A stretch of 44,695 nt of DNA from Thiobacillus sp. UBA6205 (GTDB lineage: Bacteria; Pseudomonadota; Gammaproteobacteria; Burkholderiales; Thiobacillaceae). Below the pieces are notes generated by a model, which saw only the letters and a list, made by a program, of their open reading frames with translations, was not told the DNA's origin and searched no databases. Where the stretch lies: contig DISR01000004.1 of assembly GCA_002421825.1 (NCBI GenBank), positions 2,176 to 46,870 of the forward strand, read 5' to 3'. Of the stretch, positions 14,598-23,327 are shown one piece after another. The first letter of the stretch is position 1. Each line of letters begins with the position of its first letter. A program made the position numbers and the translations under genes.

Positions 14598-16840
14598 AAG
14601 CCATGAAAAATGAGCTCCTCTTCGGCTTCGGGTTGATGGCCATCATCCTGCTCGCCATCGCCATCTTCACGCCCTGGAGCAACCTGAACAACGGCCACAT
14701 CGGCATGATCATGCTGTCGCTCATCGTGGTGGCGATGCTGATGGGCTTCCCCAGCGCCTTCACCCTCATGGGCATGGGGGTGATGTTCACCTGGTACGCG
14801 TACCACTCCGAAAACCCCGACATCGCCCTGCAGCAGACACTGGACCTCACCGTGCAGCGAACCTACGGCGTGATGACCAGCGACGTGCTCATCGCCGTGC
14901 CGCTGTTCCTGTTCATGGGCTACCTGGTGGAACGGGCGAACCTGATCAAGAAACTGTTCCACGCCATCCACATCGCCTCCTCGCGCATCCCCGGCTCGCT
15001 CGCCGTGGCGACGCTGGTCACCTGCGCCATCTTCGCCACCGCCACCGGCATCGTCGGCGCCGTGGTCACCCTGATGGGGCTGCTGGCGTTGCCGGCCATG
15101 CTGCGCGCCGGCTACGACCCCAAGCTGTCCTCGGGCGTCATCGCAGCCGGCGGCACACTGGGCATCCTGATCCCGCCTTCCATCATGCTCATCGTCTACG
15201 GCGCCACGGCGGGCGAATCGGTGGTGCGCCTCTATGCCGGCGCCTTCTTCCCCGGGCTGCTGCTTGCCGGGCTTTACGTCTTCTATGTGATCCTGATGGC
15301 CAAGCTCAAGCCGCACTGGGCGCCGCCGCTCAAAAACGAGGACCGCCTGCTGCCGCTGCCGCCGCACATGCAGAAGCTCTCCGATCACTACGGCCGCTTT
15401 GCCCTGCCGGGGCTGGTGCGGGCGGTGTTCGCCCCCGCTGGCGCTGTCCCGCGCAGCGTCGCCGGGAAGGAATTGCTGCTGGCCGGGCTGCCGGCCCTCG
15501 TGTTCATACTCATCATGGGGCTGGCCTGGAATTCCACGACCAAACCAAAGGAGGTTTTCGATATCTCAGGCTTGCAGGAAATGGGCTTCGAAATCGATTC
15601 GCCGCAGCAAGCCCGAAGCCGCGTCGAGGAACCGGGACCGGGCATTTCCGAACCGCCGCCGGAAGAAGAAATGGCGCCCGGAATTTCCGAGCCGCCCGCG
15701 CTGGCTGAGCCGCCCTCACTCGAAGAACCGCCGGCGCTGGCGGAACCCCCCGCGCTCGAGGAACCCGCAGCGTTTGCAGAACCGCCTGCCCTGGAAGAAC
15801 TGGCCGCAGCCGAAGAGCCGGTTGCCGAGTTGCAAGCGCCAGCGCCCGCAGAAGCGGCAGAGGCCACACCCGAGGCCGCCGAGGCCGGGCGCCTGGCCAC
15901 GCCGGCCGCATTCTGGGAAACCCTGGCGATCGGCTTCGCGGTGCTGGCCGTGCTGTATTTCTTCCTCAACTTCCCGCGCCTGGAAGTGTTCCGCATGCTG
16001 CTCACTTCCTTCTTCCCGCTGGCGGTGATGATCCTGGGCGTGCTCGGCACCATCGTGTTCGGCCTGGCCACGCCCTCCGAGGCCGCGGCCATCGGCGCGC
16101 TCGGCGGCTTCATCCTGGCGGCCATCTACATGGGCATGGACCAGCCGCGCGAAGCGCGCAGGAAATGGCTGCCGATCTGGCTCGTGCTGTGGGCGGTGTT
16201 CCTCGCCTCCGTGGTCTGGTTCACGCTGTACAAAACCCATATCGTGGCGCAGCCGGTGCCGATGATGCTGGGCTGGATTTCCATGGGCGCCTTCCTGCTG
16301 TGGGCCGTGCTCGCCTGCTGGCACGCCAGGCTCATCACCATGCTCAAGGAGTCGGTCTTCCTCACCGCCAAGACGTCGACCATGGTGTGCTGGCTGTTCG
16401 TCGGCGCCAGCGTCTACTCGGCGGCGTTCTCGCTGCTGGGCGGGCACCAGGTGGTGGAGGAGTGGGTGCTGTCGCTCAACATGACGCCGATCCAGTTCCT
16501 GATCCTGTCCCAGCTGATCATCTTCATCCTCGGCTGGCCGCTGGAATGGACCGAGATCATCGTGATCTTCATGCCCATCTTCGTGCCGCTATTGGGGCAT
16601 TTCGGCATCGATCCGCTGTTCTTCGGCATCCTGGTGGCGCTCAACCTGCAGACCTCGTTCCTGTCGCCGCCGATGGCGCCCTCCGCCTTCTACCTCAAGG
16701 GCGTGGCGCCGCCGAGCGTGTCGCTGACGCAGATCTTCCTCGGCTCCATGCCATTCCTGGGCATCGTGATCCTGTGCATGATCATGCTCTACGTCTGGCC
16801 CGAAATCGCCTTGTGGCTGCCGGCGGCGCTCTACAACTGA
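14594..16840 (+). CDS. dctM: TRAP transporter large permease subunit with long Pro/Glu-rich insertion
   Basis: The channel subunit of the Na+-driven TRAP transporter. The ATG at 14594 overlaps the dctQ stop and gives 748 residues, well above the roughly 430 usual for DctM. Family motifs are intact: GTLGILIPPSIMLIVYG (about residue 190), GLATPSEAAAIGALGG (about 493) and LNLQTSFLSPPMAPSAFYLKG-type sequence near 690. Between them, residues about 315-436 form a low-complexity stretch dominated by repeated EPPAL-A/E units, and the second half also has extra membrane segments. Most homologues in this branch are longer than classic DctM, but the repeat-rich segment looks unusual. Reading frame is open throughout, so this is not a frameshift artefact visible here. 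Confidence 0.9.
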   Translation: MKAMKNELLFGFGLMAIILLAIAIFTPWSNLNNGHIGMIMLSLIVVAMLMGFPSAFTLMGMGVMFTWYAYHSENPDIALQQTLDLTVQRTYGVMTSDVLIAVPLFLFMGYLVERANLIKKLFHAIHIASSRIPGSLAVATLVTCAIFATATGIVGAVVTLMGLLALPAMLRAGYDPKLSSGVIAAGGTLGILIPPSIMLIVYGATAGESVVRLYAGAFFPGLLLAGLYVFYVILMAKLKPHWAPPLKNEDRLLPLPPHMQKLSDHYGRFALPGLVRAVFAPAGAVPRSVAGKELLLAGLPALVFILIMGLAWNSTTKPKEVFDISGLQEMGFEIDSPQQARSRVEEPGPGISEPPPEEEMAPGISEPPALAEPPSLEEPPALAEPPALEEPAAFAEPPALEELAAAEEPVAELQAPAPAEAAEATPEAAEAGRLATPAAFWETLAIGFAVLAVLYFFLNFPRLEVFRMLLTSFFPLAVMILGVLGTIVFGLATPSEAAAIGALGGFILAAIYMGMDQPREARRKWLPIWLVLWAVFLASVVWFTLYKTHIVAQPVPMMLGWISMGAFLLWAVLACWHARLITMLKESVFLTAKTSTMVCWLFVGASVYSAAFSLLGGHQVVEEWVLSLNMTPIQFLILSQLIIFILGWPLEWTEIIVIFMPIFVPLLGHFGIDPLFFGILVALNLQTSFLSPPMAPSAFYLKGVAPPSVSLTQIFLGSMPFLGIVILCMIMLYVWPEIALWLPAALYN

Positions 16841-16879
16841 CAGGTGCATTACTGAAAACCGAACCCTGAAGGAAGCAGC

Positions 16880-17758
16880 ATGAAGATCGCATTCATCGGC
16901 ATGGGCATCATGGGCAAGCCCATGGCCCTCAACCTGCACAAGGCCGGGCACACGGTGTTCGTGTGCGGCCGCCGCCCAGATTCCATGGTGCCGCTGACCG
17001 ATGCCGGCTGCACGGCCGCCGCCTCGCCGGCCGAGGCGGCCTCACAGGCCGACATCACCATCGTCATGGTGTCGGACACGCCCGACGTCGAACAGGTCAT
17101 CTTCGGCGAGGGCGGCGTCATCCACGGCGCCAGGGCCGGCTCGGTGGTGGTGGACATGAGCACCATCTCGCCGACCGCGACCAAGGCCTATGCAGACAGG
17201 CTCATGGCCCAGGGCATCGACATGCTCGACGCGCCGGTGTCCGGCGGCGACGCCGGGGCCATCAATGCCACGCTATCCATCATGGTCGGCGGCAAGCCCG
17301 AGGTGTTCGAGCGCGTGAAGCCGGTATTCGAGGCCATGGGCAAGAACATCGTGCTGGTCGGCGGCAACGGCGCCGGCCAGGTGGCCAAGGCCTGCAACCA
17401 GATCGTGGTGGCGGTCACCATCGAGGCCGTGGCCGAGGCGCTCACCTTCGCGCGCAAGAACGATGTGGACCCGGCCAAGGTGCGCGACGCGCTGATGGGC
17501 GGCTTCGCCGGCAGCCGCATCCTCGAAGTGCACGGCAAGCGCATGCTCGACAACGAGTACAAGCCCGGCTTCAAGACCCGGCTGCACCAGAAGGACCTGA
17601 ACATCGTCATGCAGACCGCACGCGAACTGGGCCTGTCCCTGCCCGGTGCGGCCCTGGTGATGCAGCACTTGAACGCACTGATGGGCACGGGCGACGCCGA
17701 ACTGGATTCGGCGGCAGTGATGAAGATCGTCGAGCGCGCTTCCGGCATGGAGCGTTGA
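16880..17758 (+). CDS. 2-hydroxy-3-oxopropionate (tartronate semialdehyde) reductase / 3-hydroxyisobutyrate dehydrogenase family
   Basis: A beta-hydroxyacid dehydrogenase of 292 residues. The Rossmann motif GMGIMGKPMA starts at residue 7, the substrate motif DAPVSGG is at 117-123, and the catalytic Lys is 170 (GQVAKACNQ). AAGGAAG precedes the ATG by 5 bases. It follows dctM by 39 bp, so it is probably in the same transcript. The neighbours (a hydroxypyruvate/glycerate-type dehydrogenase and malate synthase G) favour tartronate semialdehyde reductase, which makes D-glycerate from the product of glyoxylate carboligase. No gcl gene lies in the window, and a 3-hydroxyisobutyrate dehydrogenase cannot be excluded. 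Confidence 0.85.
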   Translation: MKIAFIGMGIMGKPMALNLHKAGHTVFVCGRRPDSMVPLTDAGCTAAASPAEAASQADITIVMVSDTPDVEQVIFGEGGVIHGARAGSVVVDMSTISPTATKAYADRLMAQGIDMLDAPVSGGDAGAINATLSIMVGGKPEVFERVKPVFEAMGKNIVLVGGNGAGQVAKACNQIVVAVTIEAVAEALTFARKNDVDPAKVRDALMGGFAGSRILEVHGKRMLDNEYKPGFKTRLHQKDLNIVMQTARELGLSLPGAALVMQHLNALMGTGDAELDSAAVMKIVERASGMER

Positions 17759-17776
17759 TGTCCAAAAAAGACTTGA

Positions 17777-17857
17777 ACCACGGGGAACACGGGGAACACG
17801 GGGGGCACGGGGTTAACCTCTCCTTCAATTCCCCGTGTTCCCCGTGCGCCCCGTGGT
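17777..17857. repeat. 9-nt-unit hairpin element, copy 2
   Basis: An 81-bp hairpin with ends ACCACGGGG / CCCCGTGGT. The left arm is four 9-nt units in exact register (CACGGGGAA, CACGGGGAA, CACGGGGGG, CACGGGGTT at 17779-17814). The right arm holds three complementary units. AAAAAAG precedes it, and AAAGGTTTTTT follows directly before the ATG at 17870. The AAAGG in that conserved 3' flank is the only Shine-Dalgarno candidate for the next gene. Confidence 0.88.
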
Positions 17858-17869
17858 AAAGGTTTTTTC

Positions 17870-18817
17870 ATGAAACAAAAAATCGTATTCCTCGACCGCA
17901 AGAGCATCATCGCCGATATTCGCGCCCCCGCTTTCGATCACGAGTGGATCGACCACGACAAGACCGATCCGAGTGAAACTCTCGCGCGCATCCGGGATGC
18001 CAGCATCGTCATCAGCAACAAGGTCAAGCTGCCCGGCGACATCCTGGCACAGGCGCCCGGCGTGAAAATGGTCGCGGTGTGCGCCACCGGCACCGACAAC
18101 GTCGACCTCGCCTTCTGCAAGGCCAACGGCATCGTCGTTTCCAACATCCGCGGCTATGCCGTGCATACCCTGCCCGAGCACGTGTTCATGCTGATCCTGG
18201 CGCTGCGCCGCAACCTGCTGGGCTGGCGCGAGGACGTCAAAGCCGGGCTGTGGCAACAGGCCGACACCTTTTGCCTGTTCACCCGCCCGATCAGCGACAT
18301 CCACGGCACTACACTTGGGTTGATCGGTCTCGGCGTGCTGGGCCAGAGCGTGCGCAAAATCGCAGAAGCCTTCGGCATGAAGGTGCTGGTCGCCGAGCAC
18401 AAGAACGCTGCGAACGTGCGCGACGGCTACACCGCATTCGACACCGTGTTGAAGGAAGCCGACGTGATCTCGCTGCACACCCCGCTCACCCCGGAAACCC
18501 GGCACATGATCTCCACACGCGAATTCGCCCTGATGAAGTCCTCCGCCCTCCTCATCAACACCGCACGCGGCAACCTGGTGGACGAGGCGGCGCTGATCGA
18601 GGCCCTCCAGTCTAAGCGCATCGCCGGCGCCGGCTTCGACGTGCTGTCGGTGGAGCCGCCGCGCGACGGCAATCCGCTGCTCGACCTCGACCTGCCCAAT
18701 TTCATCCTCACCCCGCACGTGGCCTGGGGCAGCCGCGATGCCATGCAGATCATGGCCGACCAGCTGGTGGACAACATCGAAGCCTTCGTCGCCGGCAGCC
18801 CGCGCAACGTCGTCTGA
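17870..18817 (+). CDS. D-2-hydroxyacid dehydrogenase (glycerate/hydroxypyruvate reductase type)
   Basis: A 315-residue NAD(P)-dependent dehydrogenase. It has the Rossmann motif GLIGLGVLGQS (about 145-155) and the catalytic set Arg in NTARGNLVDE, Glu in LSVEPP and His in LTPHVAWGS. These match the HprA/GyaR group that interconverts hydroxypyruvate with D-glycerate or glyoxylate with glycolate. The context (tartronate semialdehyde reductase before, malate synthase G after) fits that role. The start at 17870 is directly behind hairpin element 2, whose AAAGG flank acts as ribosome-binding site. The exact substrate is not settled by sequence. Confidence 0.88.
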   Translation: MKQKIVFLDRKSIIADIRAPAFDHEWIDHDKTDPSETLARIRDASIVISNKVKLPGDILAQAPGVKMVAVCATGTDNVDLAFCKANGIVVSNIRGYAVHTLPEHVFMLILALRRNLLGWREDVKAGLWQQADTFCLFTRPISDIHGTTLGLIGLGVLGQSVRKIAEAFGMKVLVAEHKNAANVRDGYTAFDTVLKEADVISLHTPLTPETRHMISTREFALMKSSALLINTARGNLVDEAALIEALQSKRIAGAGFDVLSVEPPRDGNPLLDLDLPNFILTPHVAWGSRDAMQIMADQLVDNIEAFVAGSPRNVV

Positions 18818-18894
18818 GCATCCGCACAGGCAACTGGAAAATGCCCGGCCGCCGGCTAGGATAAGAATAAATCCCACAACTGGCGGGACCCAAA

Positions 18895-21072
18895 ATGAGC
18901 ACACGCATCCAAATCGCCGGCCTGCAGATCGCCAAGCCGCTCCATGACCTGGTGCGCGACGAGATTGCACCGGGCACCGGCATCGCGGCAGACAAGGCAT
19001 GGGCAGGCTTCGCCGACATCGTGCGCGAGCTGACGCCGAAGAACCGCGCCCTGCTCGCCAGGCGCGACGAACTGCAGGCGCGCATCGACGCCTGGCACCT
19101 GGAGCGCAAGGGCCGGCCGCACGATGCCGCAGCCTACAAGCAGTATCTCTACGACATCGGCTACCTGTTGCCCGAAGACGGCGACTTCAGTATCAGCACC
19201 GAGAACGTTGACGACGAAATCGCCCGCATCGCCGGCCCGCAGCTGGTGGTGCCGGTGAACAACGCGCGCTATGCGCTGAATGCCGCCAATGCGCGCTGGG
19301 GCAGCCTGTTCGACGCGCTCTATGGCACCGATGCCTTGCCGGAAGACAACGGCGCCGAAAGGAAAGGCGCCTTCAATCCCGTGCGCGGCGCCAGGGTCAT
19401 CGCCTTTGCCAAGGCCTTTCTCGACGAAGCCGTGCCCTTGAAGGAAGGCAGCTACATCGACGCCATTGCCTACTCGGTCAAGTCCGGGCAGCTCACCGTC
19501 ACGCTTTCCAGCGGCGCGCACACCGGCCTCAGGAATCCGGTCCAGTTCAAGGGTTATCAGGAAAAAGCCGGCAAGATCGGTTCGCTCCTGCTGCTGCACA
19601 ATGGCCTGCGCATCGAAATCCATTTCGATACCGACCACCCCATCCACCAGTTGCACCCCACCGGCATCCGCGACATCTACCTCGAGGCCGCCATTTCCAC
19701 CATCATGGACTGCGAGGACTCGGTGGCCGCGGTGGATGCCGCCGACAAGGTCGGCGTCTACCGCAACTGGCTGGGCCTGATGAAGGGCGAGCTTGCCAGC
19801 AGCTTCGAAAAGGGCGGCAAGACCCTGAGCCGCGCGCTCAACCCCGATCGCCGTTACCTCTCTCCCGAGGGCAGCCATTTCGAAATCCCCGGCCGCAGCC
19901 TGATGCTGGTGCGCAACGTCGGCCATCTGATGGCCACCGATGCGGTACTCGACGAGCACGGCAACGAAATCTTCGAAGGCCTGCTAGACGGCTTCGTCAC
20001 CAGCTACTGCGCGCTGCACGACCTCAAGGGCAACAGCCCGCTGAAGAACAGCCGCAGCGGCAGCGTGTACATCGTCAAGCCCAAGCAGCACGGCCCCGAC
20101 GAAGTCGCCTTTACCGCGGAGCTGTTTTCGCGCATCGAACAGGTGCTGGAACTGCCGAAAAACACGCTCAAGATCGGCGTCATGGACGAAGAGCGGCGCA
20201 CCACGCTCAATCTCAAGGAATGCATACGCGCGGCGCGCGAGCGCCTGATCTTCATCAACACCGGTTTTCTCGACCGCACCGGCGACGAGATCCACACTTC
20301 CATGGAAGCCGGCCCCGTCTTGCGCAAGGGCGACATGAAAACCTGCGCCTGGCTCAAGGCCTACGAGGACTGGAACGTGGACATCGGGCTGGCCTGCGGG
20401 CTCTCCGGCCGCGCGCAGATCGGCAAGGGCATGTGGACCATGCCCGACCTCATGGCCGGCATGATGGCCAGCAAGCAGATGCACCCCGAGGCCGGCGCCA
20501 ACTGCGCCTGGGTGCCCTCGCCCACCGCCGCCACCCTGCACGCCATCCACTACCACCGCGTCGACGTGTTCGCGCGCCAGCAGGCGCTGAAGTCGCGCGC
20601 GCGCGCCTCGCTCGACGACCTGCTCGCGATCCCGATCGTGGAAAAGCCGAACTGGAGCGCGGAAGACATCCAGCAGGAACTCGACAACAACATCCAGGGC
20701 CTGCTCGGCTATGTCGTGCGCTGGATCGACCAGGGCATGGGCGCCTCCAAGGTGCCCGACATCCACAACATCGGCCTCATGGAAGACCGCGCCACCCTGC
20801 GCATCTCCAGCCAGCACGTCGCCAACTGGCTGCACCACGGCATCGTCAGCGAAGCCCAGGTCATGGAAACCCTGAAGCGCATGGCCCGGCTGGTGGACCG
20901 GCAGAACGCCGGCGACCGCAACTACATCAACATGGCGCCGCACTACATCAGCCTCGCCTTCCAGGCCGCGCAGGACATGATCTTCCACGGCCGCCGCGTG
21001 CCCAACGGCTACACCGAACCCACCCTGCACCGGCGCCGGCGCGAGTTCAAGACCGCGCTGCGCGGCGACTAG
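18895..21072 (+). CDS. glcB: Malate synthase G
   Basis: Condenses glyoxylate with acetyl-CoA to malate; cytoplasmic, Mg2+-dependent. The 725 residues match the G isoform (E. coli GlcB is 723), which contains an alpha/beta clasp domain absent from isoform A. Motifs include MDCEDSVAAVDA, MDEERRTTLN with the metal-binding Glu, FINTGFLDRTGDEIHTSM with the metal-binding Asp, and CGLSGRAQIGKGMW. It lies 77 bp after the D-2-hydroxyacid dehydrogenase on the same strand. The gap has an A/T-rich patch (GGATAAGAATAAATC) that could be a local promoter. It completes a route from an imported C2 acid to central metabolism. Confidence 0.97.
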   Translation: MSTRIQIAGLQIAKPLHDLVRDEIAPGTGIAADKAWAGFADIVRELTPKNRALLARRDELQARIDAWHLERKGRPHDAAAYKQYLYDIGYLLPEDGDFSISTENVDDEIARIAGPQLVVPVNNARYALNAANARWGSLFDALYGTDALPEDNGAERKGAFNPVRGARVIAFAKAFLDEAVPLKEGSYIDAIAYSVKSGQLTVTLSSGAHTGLRNPVQFKGYQEKAGKIGSLLLLHNGLRIEIHFDTDHPIHQLHPTGIRDIYLEAAISTIMDCEDSVAAVDAADKVGVYRNWLGLMKGELASSFEKGGKTLSRALNPDRRYLSPEGSHFEIPGRSLMLVRNVGHLMATDAVLDEHGNEIFEGLLDGFVTSYCALHDLKGNSPLKNSRSGSVYIVKPKQHGPDEVAFTAELFSRIEQVLELPKNTLKIGVMDEERRTTLNLKECIRAARERLIFINTGFLDRTGDEIHTSMEAGPVLRKGDMKTCAWLKAYEDWNVDIGLACGLSGRAQIGKGMWTMPDLMAGMMASKQMHPEAGANCAWVPSPTAATLHAIHYHRVDVFARQQALKSRARASLDDLLAIPIVEKPNWSAEDIQQELDNNIQGLLGYVVRWIDQGMGASKVPDIHNIGLMEDRATLRISSQHVANWLHHGIVSEAQVMETLKRMARLVDRQNAGDRNYINMAPHYISLAFQAAQDMIFHGRRVPNGYTEPTLHRRRREFKTALRGD

Positions 21073-21104
21073 GCGCCGGCAGAACGGCGGTGCGCGCAAC
21101 CCGG

Positions 21105-21647
21105 CTAGCCGCCGGGCAATTCCAGGGTGAAGAGACCGCCCAGCGCCTGGCGAATCTCGCCCACGGTGAGATGGCGGGGAATGCCGACCCCCGCAGCGTA
21201 CTGGTCGCTCTGGCAGGTCATTCGCAGCACCCCCGGCTGTCGCCTGGAATGCAGCGTGAAAATGGTCTTGTAGAACATCTGGGCAGGCCGGTCGGCATCG
21301 GCAAACGCAGTGCGGATGAAGACCATCGGCTTGGCCGCCAGCGTGCTCTCGCTGCGCACGGCCTTGACGATGGCGAATTCGTCCGCTTCCACCCGCTGCG
21401 GTTCCGCCCGCACCGTATTGATTTCAAGTATGCAGTGCGGCTGATGCTCCTGCACGTGGCCGAAAGCCACCGCCTTGCCGTACTGCAGGCGCACCGTCGC
21501 CCAATTCGCCGGTATCTCCAGCGTGCGCTTCAACACCAGGCGGCTGCCGGCAGGGAAATGGTAGTAAGGGGTCTCCGGACCGAAACCGCGCGGCGTGTCG
21601 CAGCTCCACAGTCCAAGCGCGAGCAGGAAAATCAGTGTGTTCTTCAT
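21105..21647 (-). CDS. Small predicted lipoprotein of unknown function
   Basis: A 180-residue protein with a lipoprotein signal: hydrophobic core LIFLLALGL followed by WSC, where Cys16 would be lipidated. AAGGAG lies 7 bases before the ATG at 21647. The mature part is beta-rich with two further Cys residues (about 72 and 153) that could form a disulfide. I do not recognise a characterised family. It is convergent with glcB and follows the choice-of-anchor gene on the same strand after a 121-bp gap. Confidence 0.8.
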   Translation of the reverse strand: MKNTLIFLLALGLWSCDTPRGFGPETPYYHFPAGSRLVLKRTLEIPANWATVRLQYGKAVAFGHVQEHQPHCILEINTVRAEPQRVEADEFAIVKAVRSESTLAAKPMVFIRTAFADADRPAQMFYKTIFTLHSRRQPGVLRMTCQSDQYAAGVGIPRHLTVGEIRQALGGLFTLELPGG

Positions 21648-21768
21648 GGCGGGCTCCTTGCTCTTCCTACTCTAGCCGGTTTGCCTTGAAACGCACATGC
21701 CTCCCTGCTCTGTCTTGCAAGGGAATCCAGGCGCCCGCCACAACGGCGGCTGAATCACGGGCTTCTCC

Positions 21769-23250
21769 TCACCGGCCCTGCACGACCGAGAAAATGCTCA
21801 CCGAGTTTGATTTTTCGTTCGCCAGAATCAGAAGATTCTTGCCGCTGGCAGAATCGCTCGCCGGCACGAACAGAACACCCTCGGGAGCCAGATCGCCGAT
21901 GCGCGTCCAGTAGCCTGCGTATTCTGGCGACTCCGGGTTGCTTACGTCATAGGCCATCACGCCGCCAGAACCACGCTCGATCGTGATGAATGCATAAGTC
22001 TTGCCCTCCACACTTCCGATCGCCACACCCTCCGGTTCTGGACCCTTTTTCGGGCTTCGGCCCTCATCGATCCCTTTCCGGTGAACCGCATCCTTCTTCC
22101 AGATGCCCATTCCGCCCAGCGTGCGTTCGATGTGGTCGCCGCTTTCGTAAACCCTGTTGCCATCCTTGTCCAGAATGGAAAACGAGCGGCCGCCGTAGGT
22201 ATAGATGACATCCACCTTGCCGTCATTGTCGGTGTCCCCGTTCAGGCCCTTGATTGCAGGCACGGCAAGACTGCCCAGCACACGCTGATTCTGCAGTTCT
22301 TTCGCATTGGAGAACACCTTCTGGTCGAGCACGGCCGATTCGAGTTTTCCTGTCTCTCCCCCGCTCACGAAGTCGTCCCGGTCATCGCCTTCGTTGGCAA
22401 TCACGTAATACTGCCGGCCGTCTGCAGCCACATACCCGGCAATCGCATCCGGCATGTACATCCCGTAAATCGGCAAGCCGGTCCGCGGCACGTAGCCTTC
22501 GTCCTTGCCGGAGCCATCGAAGCTGAAATTCCGCCAGTCCTTCAGCCCCAGGGGAACGATGCGTTCGAAACGGGCGTCGTCAATGTTCAGCACGGCGACG
22601 GCATTGGCTTCCTGCAGCGTCACCATGGCCCTGAGATTGTCCTGCGAAACGGCGATGTACTCAGGCTCGAAATCGGTCGAAGGCAGGCGGCCAGGAAAAA
22701 TGCGCACCCCTGCAGCGGCGAGCTCCGCGGCTTCTCCGTCGAAGCGCTCGAAACCGACCGTCCGCACCTTCGGATTGCGGGGATCCTGGATGTCGACGAT
22801 GCTGACCGATCCGGGCGGATCGATCTTGCCGTCCGGCTTGGAAGGCTCCCCTTCGTTCGCAACCAGAATGCGGCTGCCGTCATGGGTAAAAGTGACCATG
22901 TCGGGCTGCACGCCAACCAGCGCTTCGACGGTCAGCTCCTGCCGGGCGTCGAGCAGGAATAGTTTTCCAGGCTCATGCCGGTTCTTCGACGCCGCAACGA
23001 CTGCGACCCGGCCGTTTTTCACCGCCACACTGCTGATATCGTTGGTAAAGCTGAAAGGCGGCTTTGTGAAATCGACATTTTTGAGAATCCTTGCCCTTGA
23101 AGGGTCCCTCAGGTCGACGACCTGAAGCCCGGATTCAGAGGTCACGTAAAGCTGCTGGGTAGTGGCATCGAAGGCGGGAATTTCCGCACCTTCCAGCGAA
23201 AGGCTCATTTCACCCGCCAGTGCCAGTGCTGCGATGAGGCTGATAGACAT
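21769..23250 (-). CDS. Choice-of-anchor I / phytase-like beta-propeller protein
   Basis: A 493-residue predicted propeller with repeated strands of the type LFLLDAR, SVSIVDIQDP and FSILDKDGN, plus Asp-rich turns (GDTDNDGKVD) that can bind Ca2+. Motifs GVQPDMVTFTHDGSRILVANEGEP, here given in two parts as GVQPDMVTFTHDG and ILVANEGEP, mark the 'choice-of-anchor I' family, whose members are often annotated near alkaline phosphatases. The N-terminus is short (MSISLIAALALAGE), a minimal export signal at best, and lacks the segment that usually precedes the first strand. GGAG lies 8 bases before the ATG. It follows the phosphate-selective porin across a terminator, so both may serve phosphorus acquisition; that is inference. 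Confidence 0.82.
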   Translation of the reverse strand: MSISLIAALALAGEMSLSLEGAEIPAFDATTQQLYVTSESGLQVVDLRDPSRARILKNVDFTKPPFSFTNDISSVAVKNGRVAVVAASKNRHEPGKLFLLDARQELTVEALVGVQPDMVTFTHDGSRILVANEGEPSKPDGKIDPPGSVSIVDIQDPRNPKVRTVGFERFDGEAAELAAAGVRIFPGRLPSTDFEPEYIAVSQDNLRAMVTLQEANAVAVLNIDDARFERIVPLGLKDWRNFSFDGSGKDEGYVPRTGLPIYGMYMPDAIAGYVAADGRQYYVIANEGDDRDDFVSGGETGKLESAVLDQKVFSNAKELQNQRVLGSLAVPAIKGLNGDTDNDGKVDVIYTYGGRSFSILDKDGNRVYESGDHIERTLGGMGIWKKDAVHRKGIDEGRSPKKGPEPEGVAIGSVEGKTYAFITIERGSGGVMAYDVSNPESPEYAGYWTRIGDLAPEGVLFVPASDSASGKNLLILANEKSNSVSIFSVVQGR

Positions 23251-23261
23251 GCGAATGCTCC

Positions 23262-23292
23262 AAAAAAATCCCCTGCTCCGTGCGGGCAGGGG
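23262..23292 (-). terminator. Rho-independent terminator after the porin gene
   Basis: On the minus strand: CCCCTGC, a 9-base loop, GCAGGGG, then A and seven T. It ends the porin transcript 36-66 bp after its stop. The T-run is directly followed by the GGAG ribosome-binding site of the choice-of-anchor gene, so any read-through would place that gene under the porin promoter. Confidence 0.85.
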
Positions 23293-23327
23293 AACAAGTC
23301 AATGCAAAAGAACCAGGAAACGCGGGC

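Noticed and set aside
17777..17857. CRISPR-like array
   Set aside because: The repeated units are 9 nt and contiguous, without spacers, and form a hairpin with the complementary arm.
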